This document shows, piece by piece, positions 8,123-15,813 of a stretch of DNA of 64,000 bases (positions within the stretch are counted from its first letter, which is position 1; every line of letters starts with the position of its first letter). This DNA comes from Pandoraea oxalativorans (GTDB lineage: Bacteria; Pseudomonadota; Gammaproteobacteria; Burkholderiales; Burkholderiaceae). Under the pieces are notes generated by a model. The model saw only the letters and a program-made list of their open reading frames with translations. It had not been told where the DNA came from and ran no database searches. The DNA is taken from positions 3,720,001-3,784,000 of the forward strand of contig NZ_CP011253.3 in assembly GCF_000972785.3 (NCBI RefSeq), written 5' to 3'. The translations under genes were made by a program, and so were the position numbers.

Positions 8123-9208
8123 ATGAAAGAAGAACCGGCTATTTCTGGATATCGCAACGTTGTGGGCGGCGTGGATACCCATAAGGACGTGCATGTTGCA
8201 GCTGTCGTTGACGAACACGATCGTCTGCTCGGCAGTGAATGCTTCCCTACCACGCGGCATGGCTACAAACAGATGCTGCTCTGGATGCGCTCATTCGGAG
8301 AGCTTGCCCGGGTTGGCGTCGAATGCACCGGCTCCTACGGAGCGGGCTTGCTTCGCTACCTTCAACTGGCCCACGTAACGGTGCTTGAGGTCACGGCACC
8401 CGACAGGAGCGACCGGCGCAAACGCGGCAAGGACGACACGCTGGACGCTTGCAACGCGGCGCATGCTGCCTTTGCTGGTGTGCGTACAGTCACGCCCAAG
8501 ACACGCGACGGCATGATTGAATCGCTGCGCGTTCTGAAAGTCTGCCGGAAGACCGCCATCTCCGCGAGGCGCGTTGCATTGCAACTAATTCACAGTACCA
8601 TCATCAGCGCGCCTGACGAGTTACGCGAATCGCTGCGCAAGATGACACGGATGCAGCTTATTCGAACATTGGCCGCGTGGCGTCCCGATCTGTCTGACTA
8701 TCGGAGCCTGATCTCTGCCAACCGGATTGCATTAAAATCACTGGGGCGTCGGTATCTCGAGTTGCACGACGAGATCGCCGACCTCGATGTCATGATCGCG
8801 GCTCTGGTCGATGAACTCGCCCCCGATCTGGTCTCCCGGTATTCAATTGGCTATGAGTCCGCTTCGCAACTGCTACTGACCGCTGGCGACAACAGCGACC
8901 GGCTTCAGTCAGAGGCCAGCTTCGCCGCCCTCTGTGGAGTGAGTCCCGTCCCGGCGTCTTCTGGCAAGGTGACACGACATCGACTGAATCGCGGTGGAGA
9001 TCGCGCGGCCAACAGCGCCCTGCACATTATCGCCATCGGTCGATTGCGAACCGACGATCGCACAAAAGCCTATGTCGCCAAACGCGTCAGCGAGGGCCAC
9101 TCAAAGCTTGAAGCGATTCGATGCCTCAAGCGCTATATCGCACGAGAGGTCTTCTACGCCATCCGGCAACGTTACCGCCAGATCGCGCAGACCCAATTTA
9201 CCTCTTGA
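8123..9208 (+). CDS. IS110-family bridge-RNA-guided transposase, twin copy B
   Basis: Same 361-residue DEDD transposase as at 4294-5379, residue for residue. Start ATG 8123 is two bases after GGAGCAAGG. Only 16 bases separate the stop from the right end of the element, so the guide RNA must lie upstream of the gene. The perfect identity to copy A indicates very recent duplication, so the enzyme is likely active in this strain or was until recently. Confidence 0.93.
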   Translation: MKEEPAISGYRNVVGGVDTHKDVHVAAVVDEHDRLLGSECFPTTRHGYKQMLLWMRSFGELARVGVECTGSYGAGLLRYLQLAHVTVLEVTAPDRSDRRKRGKDDTLDACNAAHAAFAGVRTVTPKTRDGMIESLRVLKVCRKTAISARRVALQLIHSTIISAPDELRESLRKMTRMQLIRTLAAWRPDLSDYRSLISANRIALKSLGRRYLELHDEIADLDVMIAALVDELAPDLVSRYSIGYESASQLLLTAGDNSDRLQSEASFAALCGVSPVPASSGKVTRHRLNRGGDRAANSALHIIAIGRLRTDDRTKAYVAKRVSEGHSKLEAIRCLKRYIAREVFYAIRQRYRQIAQTQFTS

Positions 9209-9224
9209 CCTTTAGAAGGGCGTC

Positions 9225-9680
9225 AACGGCGGCCCGATGAAAGGTGCGACGATGCTCGCCACCCTCCAGACGCTGGGCGTCATGCACTCGCTCAGCCGCC
9301 CGGGCGTGAGCAACGACAACCCTTATTCTGAATCGTTGTTCAAGACCCTAAAGTACCGGCCGACTTACCCGCTGAGGGCATTTGACACCCTGCTCGCCGC
9401 ACGCACCTGGGTGGGCGCGCTGGTGCGCTGGTATAACGAAGAGCACCGTCACAGCGCGATCCGGTTCGTGACGCCGGCGCAGCGCCATGCCAATCTCGAC
9501 CAGACCATTTTGGATCGACGAGCAGCGCTTTATGAGGCCGCCCGGCAACGCCACCCGCTGCGCTGGAAAGGCCGCACGCGCAACTGGCAGCGCGTCGATG
9601 CTGTGCACCTGAACCCGGATCGCATCGACCACCAGGACGTCGCCGCACAGCGCCGTAGTCAGGAGAGAAAGGCCGCCTGA
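9225..9680 (+). pseudogene. C-terminal part of split IS3-type transposase OrfB (second IS3 element)
   Basis: Frame of 152 codons beginning NGGPMKGATMLATLQ, the continuation of HSD. It contains the catalytic Glu in NPYSESLFKTLKYRP and the C-terminal WVGALVRWYNEEHRHSAIRF motif of the integrase core. It has no start codon of its own in a sensible place; it is the distal half of the gene begun at 7210. Confidence 0.88.
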
Positions 9681-9735
9681 AATTTATTCGTGGAGGCGAC
9701 AACTAGCTTGAAAATTTCCGCTACCGTCACATGAG

Positions 9736-10933
9736 GTGAAGTGAGCATGTTTGGAGCCTGAAGGCTTGGACCTTGCTGTGGAGATAATGCCCTTCGCCTC
9801 GCCCTCACCAGCACAGACACTGAACGGTAGCCAAGGGCGTGGACCCTGTATGTACAAGGCAAGTGGGTGAGTTGGTATTGATTCCTCGATTAAGGATCAA
9901 ATTGATGTTCTACCTCGGTATTGATGTTGCCAAAGCCAAGCTGGATTGCTGCCTGCTGGACATGACAAACGGCAAGCGTAGTACGAAGGTTGTTGCCAAT
10001 AGCCGCGCCGGCCTAACCGATCTGTTGGGCTGGTTGGGCAAGAGACACACCGAGCCGAGCCACGTACATGTCGCGCTCGAAGGTACCGGCGTCTATCACG
10101 AGATGGCCGCGTGTGGCCTGCACGATGCCGGGCTCTCCGTGTCTGTCGTTAATCCTGCGCAGGTGCGTGCTTTTGCGACGGGAATGGGCGTGCGCACGAA
10201 GAACGACATGGTAGACAGCCACGTGTTAGCGCGCTTTGCGATGCACGCACAGCCAATGCGCTGGAGTCCTCCAGCGCCCGAGGCTCGCATACTTCAAGCA
10301 CTGATGGCGCGCCGTGAAGCGCTTGCACAAGATCTTCAGCGTGAGCGCAACCGGCATGAGAAAGCGGAAATCACGGCTCCAACGGCGCTAGTCCTGCATT
10401 CGATTCTCGAGACGATCGAGTTTTTGGAGCGCCATTTAGCCAGCCTGCAACGCGAGATCGATGATCACATTGCTGCCCATCCGGGCCTTAAAGCAAACTT
10501 GATGCTGCTGCAAAGTATCCCGGCAGTTGGCCCTCAGGTAGGCCGCACGCTGCTTGCCATCATGCACGCGCGCCACTTCGATTCTGCAGAACAACTTGCG
10601 GCGTATCTCGGCCTGGTGCCGGTGCAGAGGCAGTCGGGATCGTCGATCCAGGGCCCTTCACGTTTATCGAAGGCCGGGCCGCCCAAGGTACGGGCAACTC
10701 TCTACATGGCGGCCGTCGTCGCTAAACGCTATAACCCCCACATCAAGGCATTGTGTGAACGCTTGGCAGCGCGTGGCAAATCCACCATGTCTATACTCGG
10801 CGCTGCAATGCGTAAGCTTGTGCATCTGTGTTTCGGCGTTCTGAAGACACGACAGCCTTATCGGGCGAACTACGTCGCAATCGCTTGACGGGCAAGACGG
10901 TATCTCCACAAAATCCGGGGCGGTTCACTTCAG
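9736..10933 (+). mobile_element. Third IS110-type element (approximate limits)
   Basis: The region around the transposase gene at 9905-10888 carries two pairs of inverted repeats: TGAAGTGA (9736-9743 and its complement 10926-10933) and TGTGGAGATA (9777-9786 and its complement 10901-10910). Subterminal repeats of this kind occur in the IS1111 branch of IS110. The true ends are not fixed because no empty site is visible. Confidence 0.5.
9905..10888 (+). CDS. IS110-family transposase
   Basis: Transposase of 327 residues with the DEDD set: YLGIDVAKAKLD (Asp), HVALEGTGVYHE (Glu) and KNDMVDSHVLARFA (Asp). The C-terminal domain shows IPAVGPQVGRTLLAIM and the Ser region PVQRQSGSSIQGPSRLSK. I took the ATG at 9905 as start because family proteins begin with a few residues before the first Asp; the in-frame ATG at 9839 adds 22 unconserved residues. 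It is unrelated at the sequence level to the twin 1390-bp elements. Confidence 0.9.
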   Translation: MFYLGIDVAKAKLDCCLLDMTNGKRSTKVVANSRAGLTDLLGWLGKRHTEPSHVHVALEGTGVYHEMAACGLHDAGLSVSVVNPAQVRAFATGMGVRTKNDMVDSHVLARFAMHAQPMRWSPPAPEARILQALMARREALAQDLQRERNRHEKAEITAPTALVLHSILETIEFLERHLASLQREIDDHIAAHPGLKANLMLLQSIPAVGPQVGRTLLAIMHARHFDSAEQLAAYLGLVPVQRQSGSSIQGPSRLSKAGPPKVRATLYMAAVVAKRYNPHIKALCERLAARGKSTMSILGAAMRKLVHLCFGVLKTRQPYRANYVAIA

Positions 10934-11116
10934 CGTTTCGACGGTGCCTTCATTAGGCTATACCTGTGGGTTGGCAATGAGACGCCCGAAGACTTTCACA
11001 TCGCCGCCCAGATGATAGTGCAGCTGATCGTCGCAATTGTCGTATACAAATTCACGATGCAAATCATACGAGCGCTGGCGACACGCCCCGCGCCTGAAGA
11101 ACGCACGTCGGACTGA
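10922..11116 (+). pseudogene. Possible C-terminal remnant of a membrane protein
   Basis: An open frame of 64 codons ending in TGA at 11114-11116 reads FIRLYLWVGNETPEDFHIAA and then a hydrophobic helix (MIVQLIVAIVVYKFTM) with a charged tail. There is no start codon with a ribosome site; the frame runs back into the end of the IS110-type element. It may be the tail of a gene cut off by that insertion. I do not recognise the family. Confidence 0.3.
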
Positions 11117-11171
11117 TCGGCGTTAAGAGTCTGACTGGCTGCACGGAGCAATGACGGATGCGAATGCCGGC

Positions 11172-11733
11172 TCACGCTGCGGAGCGCTTGCGGAAAGGAA
11201 GCAACTTCCCCTTCTCTGCCAAGTCGGCGGGCTGCAAATTCATATAGCGCTTCAAATGTCGCCAGTCCTTGTGCCCGGTAACGCCAGCGACCTCGGCTAT
11301 CCCCCAGCCCGCTTCAAAAAGCGCACTTGTAGCCTCGTGGCGCAAATCGTGCAGGCGCAAGTCATGAATACCTTCGGAATCGCACGCCATCTTGAAGTAT
11401 TTGCTAGCCGTCTGAGGGGAAAACGGGAAAATGCGCGGCTCTCCATCGCCCCGGGGTTGCCGCTTGATCACATCAAGCGAAGTGCCAATCAGCGGCACCC
11501 ATTTGTGATTTCCAGCCTTGTTGCGCGGATCTTTGCGGTCTCGCACCAGAACCATCCGATTGACCTCGTCTAGATCACGCCATTCAATTCGGAAGATCTC
11601 GCCGCGTCGAAATCCCGACTGACCGTTGATCTCGATGACGTCTGACAACGGCAATGTGGATTGCGGATGCTCCCGATCCCACGCCATGATTCTCGCGATC
11701 TCGTCAGCAGTCGGCCGCCGCTCCCGCTTCCCT
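11172..11733 (-). pseudogene. Tyrosine integrase, C-terminal catalytic segment
   Basis: Minus-strand fragment holding the catalytic domain of a phage-type tyrosine recombinase: Arg in SGFRRGEIFRIEW, the LHDLRHEATSALF box (His-x-x-Arg), GHKDWRHLKRYMN with the His, and the Tyr in RYMN. The rest of the gene is at 12931-13010 and 14363-14776; an IS3 and an IS256 element separate the three parts. Joining them at the duplicated CCT and at the 10-bp repeat gives 352 codons without a stop. Integrases of this type insert genomic islands at tRNA genes, and tRNA-Arg lies next to the promoter side. Confidence 0.85.
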
Positions 11734-11800
11734 GGGTAATGCCCCCTGAAATCCACCGCTAGGAGAAGTAGAATTTTCTCGTTAAGAGGGAGTTCTGCAG

Positions 11801-12067
11801 ATGAAGAAGTCGAGATTCACGGACAGCCAGATACTGGAGGCGCTCAAGCGCGCGGAGGCTGGGCTGGCGGTGCCGGAGCTGTGCCGAGAACTGGGCATCA
11901 GTTCGGCAACGTTTTATAAGTGGCGCTCGAAGTACGGCGGCATGGACGCGTCGATGATGTCGCGCATGAAGGAGCTGGAGGCGGAGAATACCCGGCTTCG
12001 CAAGATGTACATCGAGGAGAAGCTCAAGGCTGAGATTGCCTCGGAGGCCCTGCAAAAAAAGTTCTGA
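11801..12067 (+). CDS. IS3-family OrfA
   Basis: Protein of 88 residues: HTH_8/IS3 domain ([34 protein letters not shown]) followed by a leucine-rich coiled coil ([20 protein letters not shown]). The end of the gene has a run of seven A followed by G (12054-12061), a classic slippery site that would join it to OrfB by a -1 frameshift. Sits 30 codons or so inside the element end. Confidence 0.93.
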   Translation: MKKSRFTDSQILEALKRAEAGLAVPELCRELGISSATFYKWRSKYGGMDASMMSRMKELEAENTRLRKMYIEEKLKAEIASEALQKKF

Positions 12068-12087
12068 AGCCATCTCGTCGGCGCGAG

Positions 12088-12888
12088 ATGGCAAAGCAAG
12101 TTGTGCAACAGCGGCGCGTGTCAATTCGTGTGGCGTGCGCGGTGCTCGGCATCAGCGAGTCGTGCTACCGGTACGCGGCGAAGTTGAACACGGAGAACGA
12201 AGAGATTGCCGACTGGCTACTGCGTATTACGGGCTGCCATCGCAACTGGGGTTTTCTGCTGTGCTACTTCTACCTGCGTAATGTGAAGGGATTCGGCTGG
12301 AACCACAAGCGCATTTACCGGATTTACCGGGAGCTGGAGCTGAACCTGCGCATCAAGCCGAAAAAGCGGCTGGTGCGCGAAACGCCGCAGCCGCTATCGG
12401 TACCGGAGGCCATCAATGAAGTGTGGTCGATGGACTTCATGCATGACCAACTGGTTGACGGGCGCAGTATCCGGACGCTGAACGTGATTGATGATTTCAA
12501 CCGCGAGGCGCTGGGCATCGAGGTGGATTTCTCGTTGCCATCCGAGCGGGTGATTCGCACGCTGAAGCAGCATATGGAATGGCGAGGCAAGCCGAAGGTC
12601 ATCCGGTGCGACAACGGCCCGGAATATTTGAGTGCGGCCATCGTGACATGGACGCAGAAGCAAGGCATCCGGCTGGAATACATCGAGCCGGGCAAGCCGC
12701 AGCAGAATGCGTATATCGAACGGTTCAACCGGACTGCGCGATACGAATGGCTGTCGCAGTACCTGTGGGAGGACCTGGAGCAGGTTCGCGAAGCGGCGGC
12801 CGACTGGATGTGGATTTACAATCACGAGCGCCCGAATATGGCATTGGGCGGTTTTACCCCGAAGCAGCGGCTTGCCATGGTCGCTTAG
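12088..12888 (+). CDS. IS3-family OrfB transposase
   Basis: DDE transposase domain of 266 residues. HTH_21-like region ([18 protein letters not shown]), first Asp in [14 protein letters not shown], second in [13 protein letters not shown], Glu in [17 protein letters not shown]. The frame is open upstream to the slippery A7G site, so the natural product is probably an OrfAB fusion beginning in orfA; the ATG at 12088 is only the first possible independent start. Full length. Confidence 0.93.
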   Translation: MAKQVVQQRRVSIRVACAVLGISESCYRYAAKLNTENEEIADWLLRITGCHRNWGFLLCYFYLRNVKGFGWNHKRIYRIYRELELNLRIKPKKRLVRETPQPLSVPEAINEVWSMDFMHDQLVDGRSIRTLNVIDDFNREALGIEVDFSLPSERVIRTLKQHMEWRGKPKVIRCDNGPEYLSAAIVTWTQKQGIRLEYIEPGKPQQNAYIERFNRTARYEWLSQYLWEDLEQVREAAADWMWIYNHERPNMALGGFTPKQRLAMVA

Positions 12889-12930
12889 TTTCTACTTCTG
12901 CTGACCGTGGAAAACGGGGGCATTACCCCT

Positions 12931-13010
12931 GCAGCGCCGATCAACCTCAGGTGATGAAGCATTGGCCGAGCCTTGCCAATCACGTCGGGCAAGTCGAAGT
13001 CCAAGAAACT
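12931..13010 (-). pseudogene. Tyrosine integrase, middle segment
   Basis: Eighty bases of integrase gene left between the IS3 and IS256 elements. On the minus strand they encode FDLPDVIGKARPMLHHLRLI and continue into the catalytic segment at 11733. The outer ten bases CCAAGAAACT (13001-13010) are repeated at 14353-14362 on the far side of the IS256 element. Confidence 0.8.
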
Positions 13011-14352
13011 GGGCCTGTCATTAATTTCGTGTTTGAGGCATAACATGTCGCCAAGGAGTGACTATGCCTCGCAAACCGAAGACCCCGCCGGTAGAGCTAC
13101 CGGCAATTCCCGCTGAATTGCTTGAACAATTCGGTAACGGCCCGATGACGGCCGAAGCCATCCACGCCGCGACGCTTGCGCTCAAGAAGGCGCTCATAGA
13201 ACGCGCGCTGGGGGGCGAGCTCAATCACCATCTCGGCTACGCGCCTGGCGCGGCCAAACCGGCCAGCGTGACCAATCAGCGCAATGGCAAAGGCGCCAAG
13301 ACGGTTCTGACTGAAGGCGGCCCGATTCGCATCGGGGTGCCCCGCGACCGTGATGGCAGCTTCGAACCACTGTTGATCCCCAAACACGAACGACGCTTTA
13401 CAGGCTTCGACGACAAGATAGTCGCCATGTACGCCCGGGGTATGACCGTGCGCGAGATTCAGGGCTTTGTTCTGGAGCAGTACGGCACCGAGGTCTCGCC
13501 CGAGTTCATCAGCTCAGTCACTGACGAAGTGATGGCTGAAGTCACGGCGTGGCAGGCTCGGCCACTTGAGCCGATGTATCCGGTCGTGTTCTTCGACGCG
13601 CTGCGCGTGAAGATCCGCGAGGATGCCGTCGTGCGTAACAAGGCCATTTATCTCGCGCTGGGCATTCTGCCCGACGGCACGCGCGACATCCTGGGCCTGT
13701 GGATCGAGAACACCGAGGGGGCCAAGTTCTGGATGAAAGTGTTCAACGATCTGAAAACGCGCGGCGTGGGCGACATCCTGATTGCTGTGACTGACGGCCT
13801 CAAAGGCATGCCCGAGGCGTTAGCCGCGGTGTTTCCAGCGACGACGTTGCAAACGTGCATCGTCCACCTGATCCGCAACAGTTTGGATTACGCGAGCTGG
13901 AAGGATCGTAAGGGGCTGGCCGCCGCAATCAAGCCGATCTATACGGCACCAAGCGCCGAGGCGGCTCTGGCCGAATTGGACGCATTTTCCCAAGGGCCGT
14001 GGGGCCAGAAATTCCCGCCGGTCAGTGCCGCGTGGCGCAATGCCTGGGATCGTGTCATTCCGTTCTTCGCGTTCCCGCCCGCTGTGCGCCGGGTGATCTA
14101 CACAACGAACGCTATTGAGAACATCAACTCGCAGCTTCGCAAGATCATCAAGACCCGAGGCCATTTCCCAACCGATGATGCGGCAACAAAGCTGATCTGG
14201 CTGGCGCTGCGTAACATCACCGCAGATTGGGGCCGCGCCGCTCAAGATTGGAAGACAGCTATGAACCAATTCGCTATCCTTTACGAGGATCGTTTCGTCC
14301 GGCCATCCGTGTAAACCTCAACCCCGCCTTGAACACGGAATTTCTGACACCC
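13011..14352 (+). mobile_element. IS256-family insertion sequence
   Basis: Ends are related inverted repeats: the left begins GGGCCTGTCATTAATTTCGT and the right, read inward, GGGTGTCAGAAATTCCGTGT. CCAAGAAACT flanks both sides (13001-13010 and 14353-14362); IS256 elements make 8-9 bp duplications, so one base of this repeat is probably chance. The element lies within the integrase coding sequence. Confidence 0.9.
13064..14314 (+). CDS. IS256-family (Mutator-type) transposase
   Basis: Transposase of 416 residues of the MULE/IS256 type with a DDE core: Asp in VVFFDALRVKIRED, Asp in IAVTDGLKGMPEAL and the Glu in TTNAIENINSQLRK near residue 345. The signature VHLIRNSLDYASWKDRK (near 260) is typical. 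ATG 13064 was preferred over a GTG two codons upstream because AAGGAG lies five bases before it. Intact and probably functional. Confidence 0.95.
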   Translation: MPRKPKTPPVELPAIPAELLEQFGNGPMTAEAIHAATLALKKALIERALGGELNHHLGYAPGAAKPASVTNQRNGKGAKTVLTEGGPIRIGVPRDRDGSFEPLLIPKHERRFTGFDDKIVAMYARGMTVREIQGFVLEQYGTEVSPEFISSVTDEVMAEVTAWQARPLEPMYPVVFFDALRVKIREDAVVRNKAIYLALGILPDGTRDILGLWIENTEGAKFWMKVFNDLKTRGVGDILIAVTDGLKGMPEALAAVFPATTLQTCIVHLIRNSLDYASWKDRKGLAAAIKPIYTAPSAEAALAELDAFSQGPWGQKFPPVSAAWRNAWDRVIPFFAFPPAVRRVIYTTNAIENINSQLRKIIKTRGHFPTDDAATKLIWLALRNITADWGRAAQDWKTAMNQFAILYEDRFVRPSV

Positions 14353-14362
14353 CCAAGAAACT

Positions 14363-14776
14363 CGCCGTATGCCGCAGCACCGTCCCGAGCTTCGAGATAT
14401 CCATATTCACCGTCGCCGCCCCTGCCCCGGCCCTATGCCGTGCCTGAGCGAACTTCACAAGCGTCTTCGGTGTGAGTTCAGCTATCGTGACCCCATTGAA
14501 GTGCTCGGCGAGCTGCTTCAGCGTGTAATCCTCCGTCGACTTCTCCCGCACCGGACGCTTCGATTCCTCACGCAAAACCCGGTAGTGCGCAATGATCGAT
14601 GGCACCAGCGTCTTGGCCGAGACCTTGTCCAGATTCCGCCCTTCATCAACCGCTACCTCAATTTCGCGTGCCCATGTTGAGGCCTGCGCCTTTGTACGAA
14701 ACGTTTTTGATATACTCTTGCCCTCGCGTCGGACCTGAGCGCGCCAACGCGTTCCTATCTGCACAATCGATGCCAC
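14363..14776 (-). pseudogene. Tyrosine integrase, N-terminal segment
   Basis: Start of the integrase gene: GTG at 14774-14776, preceded on the minus strand by AAGGAGGGCGACA, then an AP2-like arm-binding region (IGTRWRAQVRREGKSIS) and the SAM-like core-binding domain (TLKQLAEHFNGVTIAELTPK). The frame is broken at 14362 by IS256 inside the segment TASFL. The downstream parts are at 12931-13010 and 11172-11733. The promoter side faces the tRNA-Arg gene 171 bases away. Confidence 0.85.
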
Positions 14777-14947
14777 TGTCGCCCTCCTTGCTGTAGCAAA
14801 AGTGTAGCAACGGCGACGTGAAACAGCAGGTTGCGGAGTGATCTGGAGTGATACTGTAGGGGTGTCACTACCGTCCGGAAAGCCCCGTGGAATAAGGCGA
14901 TGCCTTTGATTTCAAAGGACGTATCGCCAGTGGATAGAATCCAGTCT

Positions 14948-15022
14948 CTCCCTGTAGTTCAATGGATAGAACGAGTGCCTCCTAAGCGCTAGATACAGGT
15001 TCGATTCCTGTCGGGGGGACCA
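14948..15022 (+). tRNA. tRNA-Arg (anticodon CCU)
   Basis: Cloverleaf of 75 bases: acceptor strand CTCCCTG pairs with CGGGGGG (two G-U pairs), D stem GTTC/GAAC, anticodon stem AGTGC/GCGCT with anticodon CCT at 14981-14983, T arm ACAGG-TTCGATT-CCTGT, and encoded CCA. Genes of this family are common island integration sites; the split integrase lies on its 5' side. Confidence 0.93.
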
Positions 15023-15053
15023 ATTTTGCGTCCCGCGTTTCATGAGATTTAGC

Positions 15054-15092
15054 AAAATGCCCCGTCCGGCGTTTGTCGGACGGGGCATTTTT
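15054..15092. terminator. Rho-independent terminator after tRNA-Arg
   Basis: Hairpin AAATGCCCCGTCCG / CGGACGGGGCATTT with an 8-base loop and a T run on the plus strand, A run on the other strand. It can serve both tRNA-Arg and the converging small membrane-protein gene at 15122-15331. Confidence 0.85.
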
Positions 15093-15121
15093 GCGTTCAC
15101 ACAAATTGCAGTGCCAAGACG

Positions 15122-15331
15122 TCAATAAGGGGCGCTCGACTTCTTTTCCAGCGATGGCCACTGAACGAAAGCGAACACCCAGATCATCACGATATTGAGA
15201 AGGGGCACAAAAGCAACCAACACCCACCAGCGCGAGAACCCGGCGCGGCGAATGATGCGCGCATAGGGATACAGGAAAAATATCGTGAACAGCAACGCAA
15301 TCAACCAATGCCAAATGCTTAGGCTACCCAT
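15122..15331 (-). CDS. Small membrane protein, two helices
   Basis: Protein of 69 residues with two predicted membrane helices (WHWLIALLFTIFFLYPYARI and WVLVAFVPLLNIVMIWVFAF) joined by the basic loop RRAGFSRWW. Short proteins with the pattern IxHWLI...RxGFSRWW are widespread in proteobacteria, and no function is known to me. The start has AGGAGAGAT just upstream. It stands alone and ends close to the tRNA-Arg terminator. Confidence 0.75.
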   Translation of the reverse strand: MGSLSIWHWLIALLFTIFFLYPYARIIRRAGFSRWWVLVAFVPLLNIVMIWVFAFVQWPSLEKKSSAPY

Positions 15332-15813
15332 ATCTCTCCTCGTTTGTTAGCGTCGTGGAACTACGGTTAACGCTGCACATTGTCCCGTACAACATCTGCT
15401 GCGCAAGGTCGTTTTTTCTCCATTACGCTCGCAACATTCAACGCCAATTCGGCTTACGAATTGTCATGACTCCATACGAAATCATGCTCCGACATGCCCA
15501 CCGCTCACCCGCGCTCCATCATCTCGTGGTTTTCCCTTAATCCTTACCTAAGCCCCACGAAAGCAGTGCCTTAATCCGTTCGTAATCCCCACCATTTTTT
15601 ATAGGGGCTACGCAATTTACGCACGTGCTAGCATGCGGCGCGGAATGTTCTTACGGAGCATTTCAGCATAGGAGTCCTACCGTAAATCGATTTCACTCCT
15701 GCTTTTTTGGACTCCTGGCATTAGGCGGCGTCACCGACTGGGCCAAATCCGTCACAAAAGCGGGTGCGGCAGCGCCGCCAATTTCCAGAACAACATTCTA
15801 AAGAACTAGGAAA
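15332..15813. other. Intergenic region upstream of CsgG-like lipoprotein gene
   Basis: No convincing gene. It should hold the divergent promoters for 15122-15331 and 15814-16680. A frame at about 15667-15801 reads GLLALGGVTDWAKSVTKAGA before a stop, but lacks a start with a ribosome site. An ACCTAAG heptamer at 15546-15552 resembles those clustered at 17001-17089. Confidence 0.4.

Larger units (their letters stand above)
7835..9224 (+). mobile_element. Twin IS110-family element, copy B (1390 bp)
   Basis: Second copy of the 1390-bp element, plus strand, from GTAAGAATACGGG to AGAAGGGCGTC. It lies in the orfB gene of the second IS3 element, exactly after the HSD codons, the same position at which copy A entered a different IS3 element. 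The left junction reads GGATA then GTAAG and the right junction GGCGTC then AACGG. Gene, 5' non-coding part and ends all match copy A. Confidence 0.92.
6665..9702 (+). mobile_element. Second IS3-type element, interrupted by twin copy B
   Basis: The ends are inverted repeats: TTGTCGCCTC begins at 6665 and GAGGCGACAA ends at 9702. CTAG flanks the element on both sides (6661-6664 and 9703-9706), which would be a 4-bp target duplication. Without the 1390-bp insert the element is about 1.65 kb with orfA and orfB overlapping by four bases. It is not the same element as the neighbouring IS3 at 3960-6588: protein sequences and ends differ. Confidence 0.8.
11734..12927 (+). mobile_element. IS3-family element (third) inside the integrase gene
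   Basis: The left end GGGTAATGCCCCC (11734) and the right end read in reverse, GGTAATGCCCCC (from 12927), are inverted repeats, with a second matching block AGAAGTAGAA further in on both sides. CCT is duplicated at 11731-11733 and 12928-12930, the 3-bp duplication usual for IS3. The element carries orfA and orfB, both intact, so it may be active. Confidence 0.85.

Noticed and set aside
4278..9224. The two twin-element sites being one insertion duplicated with its flanks
   Set aside because: The flanking orfB genes differ in sequence and group, and each is collinear on both sides, so there were two independent insertions.
12054..12087. Frameshift mutation between orfA and orfB of the third IS3 element
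   Set aside because: A run of seven A followed by G is the usual programmed frameshift site of IS3 elements, so this is normal expression.
15667..15801. Short hydrophobic frame before the CsgG-like gene
   Set aside because: It lacks a start codon with a ribosome site and matches nothing I recognise; mentioned only as part of the intergenic description.
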